DNA of 64,000 nt from UBA4312 sp002394635 (lineage in GTDB: Bacteria > Bacillota_I > Bacilli_A > Erysipelotrichales > Erysipelotrichaceae): the NCBI GenBank assembly GCA_946539765.1, contig CAMNHO010000008.1:46093-110092 (forward strand). Reading direction: 5' to 3'. Below the pieces are notes generated by a model, which saw nothing but the letters and a program-made list of their open reading frames with translations, was not told the DNA's origin and did no database searches. Below, one piece after another: positions 50,648 through 60,037 of this stretch. The translations under genes and the position numbers were made by a program. Each line of letters starts with the position of its first letter. Positions within the stretch are counted from its first letter, which is position 1.

Positions 50648-50652
50648 TTTAA

Positions 50653-50681
50653 AAATGTCAGTGTAAGCTGGCATTTTCGTG
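50653..50681 (+). terminator. Hairpin after the PTS operon
   Basis: AAAATGTCAG and CTGGCATTTT pair with one wobble shortly after the stop codon. Confidence 0.6.
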
Positions 50682-50698
50682 CTGTGTGATAACGTCTC

Positions 50699-50730
50699 AT
50701 GTACCTGGCCACAGGTACATTTTATTTTTT
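50699..50730 (+). terminator. Second terminator before rpoB
   Basis: ATGTACCTG and CAGGTACAT form a perfect 9-bp stem around GCCA, followed by TTTATTTTTT. With the hairpin just upstream it insulates rpoB from the PTS operon. Confidence 0.85.
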
Positions 50731-50739
50731 AAAATCATA

Positions 50740-50771
50740 TTGACATTTATTCATGTTACTGCTAGTATAAT
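50740..50771 (+). promoter_or_regulatory. rpoBC promoter
   Basis: A perfect TTGACA at 50740-50745 and a perfect TATAAT at 50766-50771, but with a long 20-bp spacer. TAGTAT at 50763-50768 would give 17 bp as an alternative -10. Confidence 0.6.
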
Positions 50772-50784
50772 AAATTGCATAATA

Positions 50785-50813
50785 GTCCTTGGGGGTACTA
50801 TGCCCTTTTGGAC
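50785..50813 (+). promoter_or_regulatory. rpoB leader hairpin
   Basis: GTCC (50785-50788) pairs with GGAC (50810-50813) and an inner GGG pairs with CCC, close to the predicted 5' end of the rpoBC message. There is no T run. Confidence 0.4.
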
Positions 50814-50836
50814 GCTATAACGAAAGGAAGGCATGC

Positions 50837-53800
50837 ATGGAGAGCAACAAAGCGTATCGAATCACGAATTGTGGCAAGAAGGCACAACGACGTGATTATT
50901 CAAAAGTAAGTGGCAACTTGGAACTGCCAAATCTTGTCGAAATCCAGACAGACTCTTATGAATGGTTTACAAAAGAGGGAATCCAGGAAGTTTTCAATGA
51001 AATCTATCCGATTGAAAACTATGGTAAAAACATCAAGCTAAACTTCTTGCGTTATCATTTCGATAAACCGAAGTATAACAGAGAAGAATCCATGTATAGA
51101 GAGTGTAACTATGCAGCACCTCTTTATGCTGAGATGGAATTGGAAATTACCGATTCCACTACAGGAGAAATCCGAACAAAAAGAGAGGAAGTTTATTTAG
51201 GGGATTTTCCATTAATGACAGAAACGGGAACGTTTATCATCAATGGAGCCGAACGTGTTATCGTCAGTCAGATTGTGCGTTCTCCGGGGGCATACTTTTC
51301 ACAGGTATATGATGAAAAGAACGGAAAACAAAACTACAACTGTGAACTGATTCCGAGCCGAGGAACATGGTTGGAGTTTATGACAGAGCAGAAGAAAACG
51401 ACAAATGGTCGTCTGATCAATGTATCCATTGACCGTCGTCGTAAGATCTTGTTCTCCATCCTTTTTAAGGCAATCGGTATGTCTTTAAATGTAGGGGATT
51501 TAGATGATACGCAGAATACAGAACAGTTGGAAATCTTCCTTCGTTCTATGGGAAAACAATGGCCGGAGGATCTGGCTGTTGATCAGGAACAGCGTGAATA
51601 CATGAATTTGTATTTATTGCTGTATACGGCGTTCTTCGGAAAATATGAAGAAATCGAAAATTCTTTATTAAACGATAAAGTCAAGACAACACATGAGGCA
51701 TTGTTGTCATTCTATGAAAACCAGAGAAGTGATGAGATGCCGATCGTCAGTGGATCTATCACATTGATGCAGGCCAAGTTCTTTGATCCACGTCGATATG
51801 ATCTGACGAAGGCCGGTCGTTATAAGCTGCGTAAGAAGCTGAATGCGATCAGTCGTCTGGATGGCATGGTATTAGCCCATGATATTCTGGATGTAGATGA
51901 AAATGTCTTTATGGAAAAGGGTACTTTGATCCATCGTGATGAAAGAAATGCACTGCGTGATCAGCTGGCTAAAGGAACATATTGCAAGGCCTTCCCGTTC
52001 CGTAGTGAGTTCCATGAAGAAGATATCGTATCTATTCCAACTTCTTATCATTATGGTCTGGTAGGACGTATTTTAGCTGAAGATATCGATGCAGACAATG
52101 TATTCTATGAAAAAGGAACGGTTCTGACACGTCAGGATACCGATTTATTGAAAACGGCTGTTGATGAGGTACCGGTATATGCTGGGCTTATAGCGCAACC
52201 GGTTGAGCTGACAGAAGAAAATGCGGAGGCTGTATTGAGCTATGGACAGTATTTATATGTAGCTGGCCGTGTGACAAACCAGAAGGGACAGGATGTTGTA
52301 GATGACACGATGGAACTGCTGGTCGATCGTTATGACATCCATCGTGAGGATATCCCTGTCAACATCAAAGGGGATACAAAATATGAGCCGGAAAACCGTA
52401 TCCATGCAGAAGCAGTGGAGACGTTAAAGAGCCGTGCTGCCAATGAATCGTTAACGGTATGGCTGGTTGGAGCTTGTGTCCAGGAATTGTTTGCTCTGGA
52501 TGCGGATGGAAATGAAATCAAGATTATCGGAAATGATCCGTATGCCAATAAACACACCATTACCATTTCGGATATGTATGCATTCTTTGCTTATAATCTG
52601 AATGTTATGGAACATGTGGGAACAACCGATGATATCGATATGCTGGGAAACCGTCGTATTCGTTCGGTCGGTGAACTGATCCAGAATCAATTCCGTATCG
52701 GCTTGTCTCGTATGGAACGTGTGGTACATGATCGTATGTCCATTCAGGAACTGGACAGTCTGACACCGCGTAAACTGACAAATATCCGTCCTTTGACAGC
52801 GGCAATCAAGGAATTTTTCTCGAGTTCTCAGTTATCACAGTTTATGGATCAGCAGAACCCGCTGGCTGAATTGACCAATAAGCGTCGTATTTCAGCATTA
52901 GGACCTGGTGGTTTGACCCGTGACCGTGCCGGATTTGAAGTACGTGACGTACATTCATCTCACTACGGCCGTATCTGTCCGATCGAGACACCGGAAGGTC
53001 CGAATATCGGATTGATCTCAAACTTGACAACTTACGCAAAAATCAATGAATATGGTTTTATTCAGACACCGTATCGAATTGTAAATGAAGATGGTACTGT
53101 ACAGGAAAAAGCTGTATACCTGAGTGCCGATGAAGAGGCCGACTATGTCATTGCACAGGCCAATGAGGTACGTGACGGTCGCTTGATCAATGAGCATGTC
53201 ATTGCCCGTAAGGCTGGGGATACGATCATTGCTGATCGTAAAGATGTAGAGCTTGCTGACGTTTCCCCGAAACAGATTGTATCTGTGGCCACTGCATGTG
53301 TGCCTTTCCTAGAAAATGACGATGCTTCTCGTGCCTTGATGGGTGCCAACATGCAGCGTCAGGCTGTACCGTTGCTGAACCCGCATTCACCATATGTCGG
53401 CACAGGTATGGAATATAAAATTGCCAGGGATTCAGGTGTCGGTATTGTAGCCAAGGAAGACGGAACCATTACCTATGTAGATAGTTTACGTATTGTCAAC
53501 ACATCGAAAGACGGTGTGGAACATACGTATCAGTTGCGTAAATTTGCTCGTTCCAATGCGAGCACATGTATCAACCAGCATCCAATCGTGGAAACCGGAG
53601 AAAAGGTTGAAAAAGGTGATATCCTGGCCGATGGACCAAGTATGGAAAACGGCGAACTGGCATTAGGGCAGAACGTGGTTATCGCTTATTCCACATGGTA
53701 TGGATACAACTATGAGGATGCCATCATCATGTCGGAACGTTTAGTCAGTGATGACGTGTATACATCTATTCATATCGAAGAGTATGACATTGATTGCCGT

Positions 53801-54994
53801 GATACAAAATTAGGACCGGAGGAAATTACTCGTGATATTCCGAACGTCGGTGAAAATGCCGTACGCAAGCTGGATGAAAATGGTGTGATCCTGGTTGGTT
53901 CAGAAGTAAAAGAAGGCGATATTTTAGTTGGTAAAGTAACGCCGAAGGGACAAAGTGAAGTCAGTCCGGAAGAAAAACTGTTACTGGCTATTTTCGGTGA
54001 AAAATCACGTGAGGTTCGTGACAATTCATTGAAAGTTCCACATGGTGGTGCCGGTATTGTTCACTCGATCCGAGTATTCCGTCGTGGAGATGGATCGGAG
54101 CTGCCACCAGGAGTCAATACGCGTGTAAAAGTATATATTGCACAAAAACGTAAGATCTCTGAAGGAGATAAAATGTCCGGACGTCATGGTAACAAAGGTG
54201 TTATTTCCAAGATCCTTCCTATCGAGGATATGCCGTTTACTGCGGATGGGCAACCAATCGATGTAATCTTGAACCCGTTTGGTGTACCTTCTCGTATGAA
54301 TATCGGACAGATCCTGGAAATCCATTTGGGTTATGCAGCCCGTAAGCTGGGTGGTGTGAAATTCTCCACGCCGGTATTTGACGGTGTTTCCAATGAGGAA
54401 CTTCTGGATGTTATGAAAGAAGCCGGCATGACACATGACGGAAAACAAGTATTGTATGATGGTATGACAGGTGAGCCGTTCGATGAACGAATCAGTGTTG
54501 GTGTAATGTATATGATCAAGCTGGCTCACATGGTGGATGATAAATTGCACGCCCGTGCAACGGGCCCTTATTCACTGGTAACGCAGCAGCCGTTAGGTGG
54601 TAAAGCACAGAATGGTGGACAGCGTTTTGGTGAAATGGAGGTATGGGCACTGGAGGCCTATGGTGCCGCTCATACACTGCAGGAAATATTGACAATTAAA
54701 TCTGATGATATTCAGGGTCGTATCAAGACGTATGAAGCAATCATCAAAGGAAAAGATATTCCGGAACCGGGTGTACCAGAATCTTTCCGTGTATTGATGC
54801 ACGAATTACAAGGTCTGGCTATCGATGTCCGATGTCTGGATGAGAACGGACAGGAAGTAGACATCACCAACACCGATGAGGAAGAGCAGACAGTGGCTGC
54901 ACCAATCGTGATGCCGGAAGAAACAAAAGAAGAATTAGTGAATGACATGGAAGATACATTGAATGATATCGACCTATACGATGAGGAGGCGTAA
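50837..54994 (+). CDS. rpoB: RNA polymerase beta subunit
   Basis: This 1385-residue beta subunit is some 190 residues longer than the Bacillus protein. Conserved parts are intact: TFIINGAERVIVSQ, the rifampicin region with SSQLSQFMDQQNPLAELT and RRISALGPGGLTR (wild-type-like), and the C-terminal GEMEVWALEAYGAA. Extra length lies before residue 560, where two similar blocks (about 339-377 and 406-443) suggest a tandemly duplicated lobe subdomain. The ATG at 50837 follows AAAGGAAGG. No ribosomal-protein genes precede it, unlike the common rplJL-rpoBC order. Confidence 0.97.
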   Translation: MESNKAYRITNCGKKAQRRDYSKVSGNLELPNLVEIQTDSYEWFTKEGIQEVFNEIYPIENYGKNIKLNFLRYHFDKPKYNREESMYRECNYAAPLYAEMELEITDSTTGEIRTKREEVYLGDFPLMTETGTFIINGAERVIVSQIVRSPGAYFSQVYDEKNGKQNYNCELIPSRGTWLEFMTEQKKTTNGRLINVSIDRRRKILFSILFKAIGMSLNVGDLDDTQNTEQLEIFLRSMGKQWPEDLAVDQEQREYMNLYLLLYTAFFGKYEEIENSLLNDKVKTTHEALLSFYENQRSDEMPIVSGSITLMQAKFFDPRRYDLTKAGRYKLRKKLNAISRLDGMVLAHDILDVDENVFMEKGTLIHRDERNALRDQLAKGTYCKAFPFRSEFHEEDIVSIPTSYHYGLVGRILAEDIDADNVFYEKGTVLTRQDTDLLKTAVDEVPVYAGLIAQPVELTEENAEAVLSYGQYLYVAGRVTNQKGQDVVDDTMELLVDRYDIHREDIPVNIKGDTKYEPENRIHAEAVETLKSRAANESLTVWLVGACVQELFALDADGNEIKIIGNDPYANKHTITISDMYAFFAYNLNVMEHVGTTDDIDMLGNRRIRSVGELIQNQFRIGLSRMERVVHDRMSIQELDSLTPRKLTNIRPLTAAIKEFFSSSQLSQFMDQQNPLAELTNKRRISALGPGGLTRDRAGFEVRDVHSSHYGRICPIETPEGPNIGLISNLTTYAKINEYGFIQTPYRIVNEDGTVQEKAVYLSADEEADYVIAQANEVRDGRLINEHVIARKAGDTIIADRKDVELADVSPKQIVSVATACVPFLENDDASRALMGANMQRQAVPLLNPHSPYVGTGMEYKIARDSGVGIVAKEDGTITYVDSLRIVNTSKDGVEHTYQLRKFARSNASTCINQHPIVETGEKVEKGDILADGPSMENGELALGQNVVIAYSTWYGYNYEDAIIMSERLVSDDVYTSIHIEEYDIDCRDTKLGPEEITRDIPNVGENAVRKLDENGVILVGSEVKEGDILVGKVTPKGQSEVSPEEKLLLAIFGEKSREVRDNSLKVPHGGAGIVHSIRVFRRGDGSELPPGVNTRVKVYIAQKRKISEGDKMSGRHGNKGVISKILPIEDMPFTADGQPIDVILNPFGVPSRMNIGQILEIHLGYAARKLGGVKFSTPVFDGVSNEELLDVMKEAGMTHDGKQVLYDGMTGEPFDERISVGVMYMIKLAHMVDDKLHARATGPYSLVTQQPLGGKAQNGGQRFGEMEVWALEAYGAAHTLQEILTIKSDDIQGRIKTYEAIIKGKDIPEPGVPESFRVLMHELQGLAIDVRCLDENGQEVDITNTDEEEQTVAAPIVMPEETKEELVNDMEDTLNDIDLYDEEA

Positions 54995-55000
54995 GAATCT

Positions 55001-58000
55001 ATGAGTATAAATAATTTTGCCTCGATTCAGGTTCGCCTGGCGAGTCCTGAGAAAATTCTGGAATGGTCTCATGGAGAAGTAACAAAGCCGGAAACCATCA
55101 ACTATCGTTCACAGAAAGCAGAACGTGACGGTCTTTTCTGCGAGCGTATTTTCGGCCCTACAAAGGACTGGGAATGTGCTTGCGGTAAATATAAGAAAGT
55201 TCGTTTCAAGGGCGTTGTCTGTGACCGTTGTGGCGTAGAAATCACCAAATCAAGCGTACGTCGTGAGCGTATGGGACATATTCATCTGGCAGCACCGGTA
55301 GCGCATATCTGGTATTTGCGTGGGATTCCGAGCCGTATGGCGCTGTTGTTGGATGTTACGCCAAAACAGCTGGAGGAAGTTGTATACTTCGTCAGCTATA
55401 TTGTAACGGATCCTAAGGATTCGGAACTGGAATACAAACAAATCATGTCAGAACGTGAATATCGTGAAAATATGGCATTATACGGATATGGCTCGTTTGA
55501 AGCTAAAACCGGCGCCGAAGCCGTTTTGAAATTATTGCAGGATGTTGACCTGGAAGCTGAATATCAGGCAATCCAGGAACAGCTGGAAAAAGCAACTGGA
55601 GAAAAACGGAAAAAACTGATCAAGCGTCTGGATACGATCAATGCGTTCCGGTACAGTGAAAACGTTCCGGAATGGATGATTCTGACAAATATTCCGGTAA
55701 TACCACCGGATCTGCGACCAATGCTGCAGCTGGATGGCGGTCGATTTGCGACCAGCGATCTGAATGATCTGTATCGTCGTGTCATTACACGTAACAATCG
55801 TTTACGTAAGCTGCTGGATCTGGGTACACCGAATATTATCGTTCAAAATGAAAAGCGTATGTTGCAGGAAGCAGTGGATGCGTTGATTGACAATGGTCGT
55901 CGTTCCAAACCGATTACCGGTGCCGGAAGCCGTCCGTTAAAATCTTTATCCCATTCCCTAAAGGGAAAACAAGGTCGTTTCCGTCAGAACCTGTTAGGAA
56001 AACGTGTAGACTTCTCCGGTCGTTCTGTTATTGCCGTAGGACCGGATCTGAAGATGTACCAGTGTGGTATTCCACGTGAAATGGCTGTAAACCTGTTTAA
56101 ACCATTCATTATCAATGAAATAGTGAATGAAGGATTGGCAGCAAACCCGAAAAATGCTGAAAAACTGATCGAGCGTCAGGATCCTAGAATCTGGGATGTG
56201 GTAGAAAAGGTCATTGACGGCTACCCTGTATTGATGAACCGTGCACCAACACTACACCGTCTTGGAATCCAGGCTTTCTTGCCAAAGCTGGTAGAAGGAC
56301 GTGCTATGCGTCTGCATCCGTTGGTATGTACAGCCTTCAATGCTGACTTTGATGGAGACCAGATGGCCATCCATGTACCTCTGAGTGAAGAAGCACGTGC
56401 TGAGGCATTGATCATGATGCTGGGCTCCCACAACATTCTGGGACCTAAGGACGGGAAACCGATCGTTACGCCGGGCCAGGATATGGTCATGGGTAACTAC
56501 TATCTGACAATGGAGGAAACCGAAGAAGAGCTTTTGAAAGAGGCAGAGCGCTATGAGCAGTCTGACTGTCCGGATGAAGCGAAAATGTGGCGTGTATTTG
56601 CCTCCAACGAAGGGCATGTATTTATGGATGTAGATGAAGTGGCGATGGCTTACAAGTCGCATTTGATCCATTTGCATTCACGTATTGCCGTACCGGTAAA
56701 AGGGCTGAATAAAACATCCTTTGATCCAATCCATGCTGACGACTATCTGGTAACAACACCAGGTAAGATTATTTTCAACAGTATGTTCCCGGCAGACTTC
56801 CCATTTATCGAGGAAGTGTCAAAGAGTAACTTTGAACATACGCCGGATCAATACTTTATCCGTCAGGGACAGGATATCAAAAAGTATATCGAGGAATTGC
56901 CGGTGGCTGGCGCCGTTAAGAAGAAAGACTTAGGTAAAGTCATTGCCGAAGTGTTTGCGCGTTATTCTGTTGATCAGACAGCTGAAATTCTGGATCAAAT
57001 CAAAGATCTGGGATTCCGGTATTCTACTGTTGCCGGTATTACGGTTGCGTTAAGCGACATTGAAGTTGCTCCAAATAAAGAAGAAAAAGTAAAAGAAGGT
57101 CAGGAAAAGGCAGAACAGTTAAAATATTTCCAAAAGAAAGGTATGCTGACCATGCCAGAATGGGAAAACCATCTGAACAACCTTTGGGACCGTATTAAAA
57201 ATGATATAGCGGATAGTCTGGTAGATAACATGGACCGCAAGAATCCGATCTTTATGATGGCGGACTCCGGAGCCCGTGGTAACCGTTCGAACTTTACGCA
57301 GCTGGCTGGTATGCGTGGACTGATGGCGCGTCCGGGTCATGCGAAATCAACACATGGCGAATTCGTTCCAAGCTTGATCGAGGTACCAATCTATTCATGT
57401 TTCCGTGAAGGACTGAACGTATCCGAATTCTTTACCTCTACACATGGTGTACGTAAAGGTTTGACCGACACAGCGTTAAAAACCGCTGAATCTGGATACT
57501 TGACCCGTCGTCTGGTTGATGTGGCACAAGGTGTGATCATCAAGGACGATGATTGTGGTACAGATAAGGGATACTGGGTAGAAAACCTGGTAGACCGTAA
57601 AACCAATACGATTATTGAATCTTTCCAGGATCGTATCAATGGTCGCTATACAAAACAGGATGTCTTTGATCCGACGACCGGAGAACTGATTATTGGCAGT
57701 GATGAATACATTACAGATGAAATCGCCAAGGCTATCGTCAATGCCGGCATCGAAGGAATTTATATTCGGTCTGTCTTTACTTGTAAATCACGTACAGGAA
57801 TCTGTCGTAAGTGTTACGGTAAGAACATGGCAACCGGAAAAGATGTCGAAGTTGGTGAAGCTATCGGTGTTATGGCAGCGCAGTCTATCGGTGAACCTGG
57901 TACACAGTTAACCATGCGTACATTCCATACCGGTGGTGTGGCTGGTGCAGGTACCGGAGACATTACCCAAGGTTTACCGCGTGTTGAGGAATTATTTGAA

Positions 58001-58831
58001 GCACGTTGTCCAAAGGGTGTGGCTGCTATTGCACAGATTACCGGAACCATTACTTCGATCGAACGTATTGAAGGAACAATGCGTCAAGAAGTAATTATCA
58101 CCAGTGAAAAGGAAAGTGTATCGCATAAGATCAACGCAAACCAGACACTGCGTCCGTGGGTTGCGGTCGGAAAAGAAATCGAAGCCGGTGTGGCTTTGAC
58201 AGAAGGTCCGCTGGATCCTAAAGAATTGCTGCGTGTAGCTGGTGTACGTGAAGTACAGGATTACATCTTAAAAGAAGTAAAGAAGGTATATCAGTCGCAA
58301 GGTATTGAAATCAGTGACAAGCACCTGGAAGTTATGATCATGCAGATGATGAAAAAGGTCATCGTTGTGGACAGTGGAGATACAGATGTCAATGTCGGCG
58401 TACAGTTATCATTGAATATGATCACCAATATCAACCGGGAAGCTCTGTTGTCAGGAAAAACACCTGCAAAATTCAAACCGGTATTGTTAGGTATTTCCAA
58501 ATCTTCAGTGGAAACAGATTCCTTCTTATCAGCAGCAAGTTTCCAGGAAACCACTAAGGTATTGACAGATGCGACAATTAAGGGTAAACGCGATTATCTG
58601 CAAGGAATGAAAGAAAACGTAATGATCGGTAAACTGATTCCAGCCGGAACTGGTTGCCGTGGTAGCCGTCCACAGAACGAGTTGGTAGCCCAGAAGGCAA
58701 GAGAACTTCGTGAAAAGCGGATGGAACGAATGAATCCGGCTCCTAAGGATGATGAGTTTAATAAGATCGTATCCGAGAATACAGCAGAAGTTAAAGAGCT
58801 GGTTCCGGAATCCTTGGAAATTACAGAATAA
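55001..58831 (+). CDS. rpoC: RNA polymerase beta' subunit
   Basis: This 1276-residue subunit holds the catalytic Mg motif NADFDGDQM at about 447-455. The N-terminal zinc ribbon is CACGKYKKVRFKGVVCDRCG (about 59-78), the trigger-loop/bridge region contains GARGNRSNFTQLAGMRGL, and a second zinc site is CKSRTGICRKCYG. GAGGAGG lies before the ATG, six bases after the rpoB stop. The C-terminal tail is short and acidic. Confidence 0.98.
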   Translation: MSINNFASIQVRLASPEKILEWSHGEVTKPETINYRSQKAERDGLFCERIFGPTKDWECACGKYKKVRFKGVVCDRCGVEITKSSVRRERMGHIHLAAPVAHIWYLRGIPSRMALLLDVTPKQLEEVVYFVSYIVTDPKDSELEYKQIMSEREYRENMALYGYGSFEAKTGAEAVLKLLQDVDLEAEYQAIQEQLEKATGEKRKKLIKRLDTINAFRYSENVPEWMILTNIPVIPPDLRPMLQLDGGRFATSDLNDLYRRVITRNNRLRKLLDLGTPNIIVQNEKRMLQEAVDALIDNGRRSKPITGAGSRPLKSLSHSLKGKQGRFRQNLLGKRVDFSGRSVIAVGPDLKMYQCGIPREMAVNLFKPFIINEIVNEGLAANPKNAEKLIERQDPRIWDVVEKVIDGYPVLMNRAPTLHRLGIQAFLPKLVEGRAMRLHPLVCTAFNADFDGDQMAIHVPLSEEARAEALIMMLGSHNILGPKDGKPIVTPGQDMVMGNYYLTMEETEEELLKEAERYEQSDCPDEAKMWRVFASNEGHVFMDVDEVAMAYKSHLIHLHSRIAVPVKGLNKTSFDPIHADDYLVTTPGKIIFNSMFPADFPFIEEVSKSNFEHTPDQYFIRQGQDIKKYIEELPVAGAVKKKDLGKVIAEVFARYSVDQTAEILDQIKDLGFRYSTVAGITVALSDIEVAPNKEEKVKEGQEKAEQLKYFQKKGMLTMPEWENHLNNLWDRIKNDIADSLVDNMDRKNPIFMMADSGARGNRSNFTQLAGMRGLMARPGHAKSTHGEFVPSLIEVPIYSCFREGLNVSEFFTSTHGVRKGLTDTALKTAESGYLTRRLVDVAQGVIIKDDDCGTDKGYWVENLVDRKTNTIIESFQDRINGRYTKQDVFDPTTGELIIGSDEYITDEIAKAIVNAGIEGIYIRSVFTCKSRTGICRKCYGKNMATGKDVEVGEAIGVMAAQSIGEPGTQLTMRTFHTGGVAGAGTGDITQGLPRVEELFEARCPKGVAAIAQITGTITSIERIEGTMRQEVIITSEKESVSHKINANQTLRPWVAVGKEIEAGVALTEGPLDPKELLRVAGVREVQDYILKEVKKVYQSQGIEISDKHLEVMIMQMMKKVIVVDSGDTDVNVGVQLSLNMITNINREALLSGKTPAKFKPVLLGISKSSVETDSFLSAASFQETTKVLTDATIKGKRDYLQGMKENVMIGKLIPAGTGCRGSRPQNELVAQKARELREKRMERMNPAPKDDEFNKIVSENTAEVKELVPESLEITE

Positions 58832-58868
58832 AAAATGAAGAGTGATATTTCACTCTTCATCTTTTTTT
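58831..58868. terminator. Bidirectional terminator of rpoBC and asnA
   Basis: ATGAAGAGTGA and TCACTCTTCAT form a perfect 11-bp stem around TATT, with A and T runs on both sides. Confidence 0.9.
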
Positions 58869-59874
58869 ATAAGATTTGAATATTATGGGCCAGGCATGTC
58901 TCGACCATATCCTGTGGCCAGATGCTACACTGTACTTCACCGATATGTGCTTTCTTCAACAATAGCATGCACAGACGAGATTGTCCGATACCGCCGCCGA
59001 TAGTATATGGCAGTTCTTGATTGATAATGCCTTTATGATATGGAAGCTGTAAACGGTCTGTACAGTTTTCTTTTTCAAGCTGAGAAACCAGAGATTTTTC
59101 ATCGACCCGGATCCCCATCGAACTGATTTCCAGAGAACATTGTAATGGTTCATACCAGAAGAGAATATCACCGTTTAATTCCCAGTCATCATAGTCAGGT
59201 GCTCTTCCATCGTGTTTTTCTCCGTTGGACAAACGATCACCAATCTTCATTACAAACACAGCTCCATATTTTTTTGTGATTTTGTTTTCACGTTCCTTCG
59301 GACCCAAATCTGGGTATAAGTCAAGCAATTCCTGGGTAGTAATAAAATGGATCTTGTCCGGCAGATGATTGACGGCTTCCGGGTATTTATACCATACTTC
59401 ATGCTCCATATGCTTGATGACCTTAAAGATCCGGCGGACTTCCCGTTTCAGGACTTTTTCATTTCGATCTTCCTTTTTGATAATTTTTTCCCAATCCCAT
59501 TGGTCCACATAAGCGGAATGAAGGTTATCCATCTCTTCATCCTTACGGATTGCATTCATATTAGTATACAGCCCTTTATTCACTTTAAAACCATATTTTT
59601 TCAAAGCATAACGTTTCCATTTCGCCAATGAATGTACTACTTCCATCTCTTCACCGGGAACATCGTTCATCGTAAAGGATACTGGCAATTCTACACCGTT
59701 CAGGTTGTCGTTTAAACCGGAGCTTTTCGGAAGATACAACGGGGCAGAGATCCGGGATAAGTGAAGCTGGCTGCCCAGCTCTTTTTGGAATGTATCACGA
59801 ATGTATTTGATTGCTTCCTGTGTATCGCGTACAGACAGGACAGGGTCATAGTTTTCAGGGATAATCAAAGTCAT
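58867..59874 (-). CDS. asnA: Aspartate-ammonia ligase (asparagine synthetase A)
   Basis: This 335-residue class II synthetase-fold enzyme makes asparagine from aspartate, ammonia and ATP. AsnA landmarks are LYLPKSSGLNDNLNGVE, VVHSLAKWKRYAL, SAYVDQWDWEK, and the C-terminal GGGIGQSRLCMLLL. AAGGAGG lies before the ATG on the minus strand. Its leader has no T-box that I can recognise. It converges on rpoC with a shared terminator. Confidence 0.96.
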   Translation of the reverse strand: MTLIIPENYDPVLSVRDTQEAIKYIRDTFQKELGSQLHLSRISAPLYLPKSSGLNDNLNGVELPVSFTMNDVPGEEMEVVHSLAKWKRYALKKYGFKVNKGLYTNMNAIRKDEEMDNLHSAYVDQWDWEKIIKKEDRNEKVLKREVRRIFKVIKHMEHEVWYKYPEAVNHLPDKIHFITTQELLDLYPDLGPKERENKITKKYGAVFVMKIGDRLSNGEKHDGRAPDYDDWELNGDILFWYEPLQCSLEISSMGIRVDEKSLVSQLEKENCTDRLQLPYHKGIINQELPYTIGGGIGQSRLCMLLLKKAHIGEVQCSIWPQDMVETCLAHNIQIL

Positions 59875-60004
59875 AATCAGTCCTCCTTAAATATATTTTC
59901 AAGCAAGATTGTACCATAATTGAACTTTATTTTTACAGCTCAATGAACATTTTTTTATCTTTTTTTCAAATGAAAGAAGTATATATATTTATTACAAATG
60001 GTAG

Positions 60005-60010
60005 TATAAT
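60005..60010 (+). promoter_or_regulatory. -10 box of the NSS symporter gene
   Basis: TATAAT lies 28 bp before the start codon; no clear -35 box is visible. Confidence 0.45.
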
Positions 60011-60037
60011 AGGTATCATTACGAGGGGGAGTTGTTT

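Noticed and set aside
50785..50813. A fourth PRD operator in the rpoB leader
   Set aside because: It has GTCC and TTTGGAC, but the span is 29 bp rather than 37 and it lies downstream of the -10 box.
59875..60031. T-box leader for asnA
   Set aside because: No specifier loop, antiterminator or TGGN bulge sequence is visible in the short region upstream.
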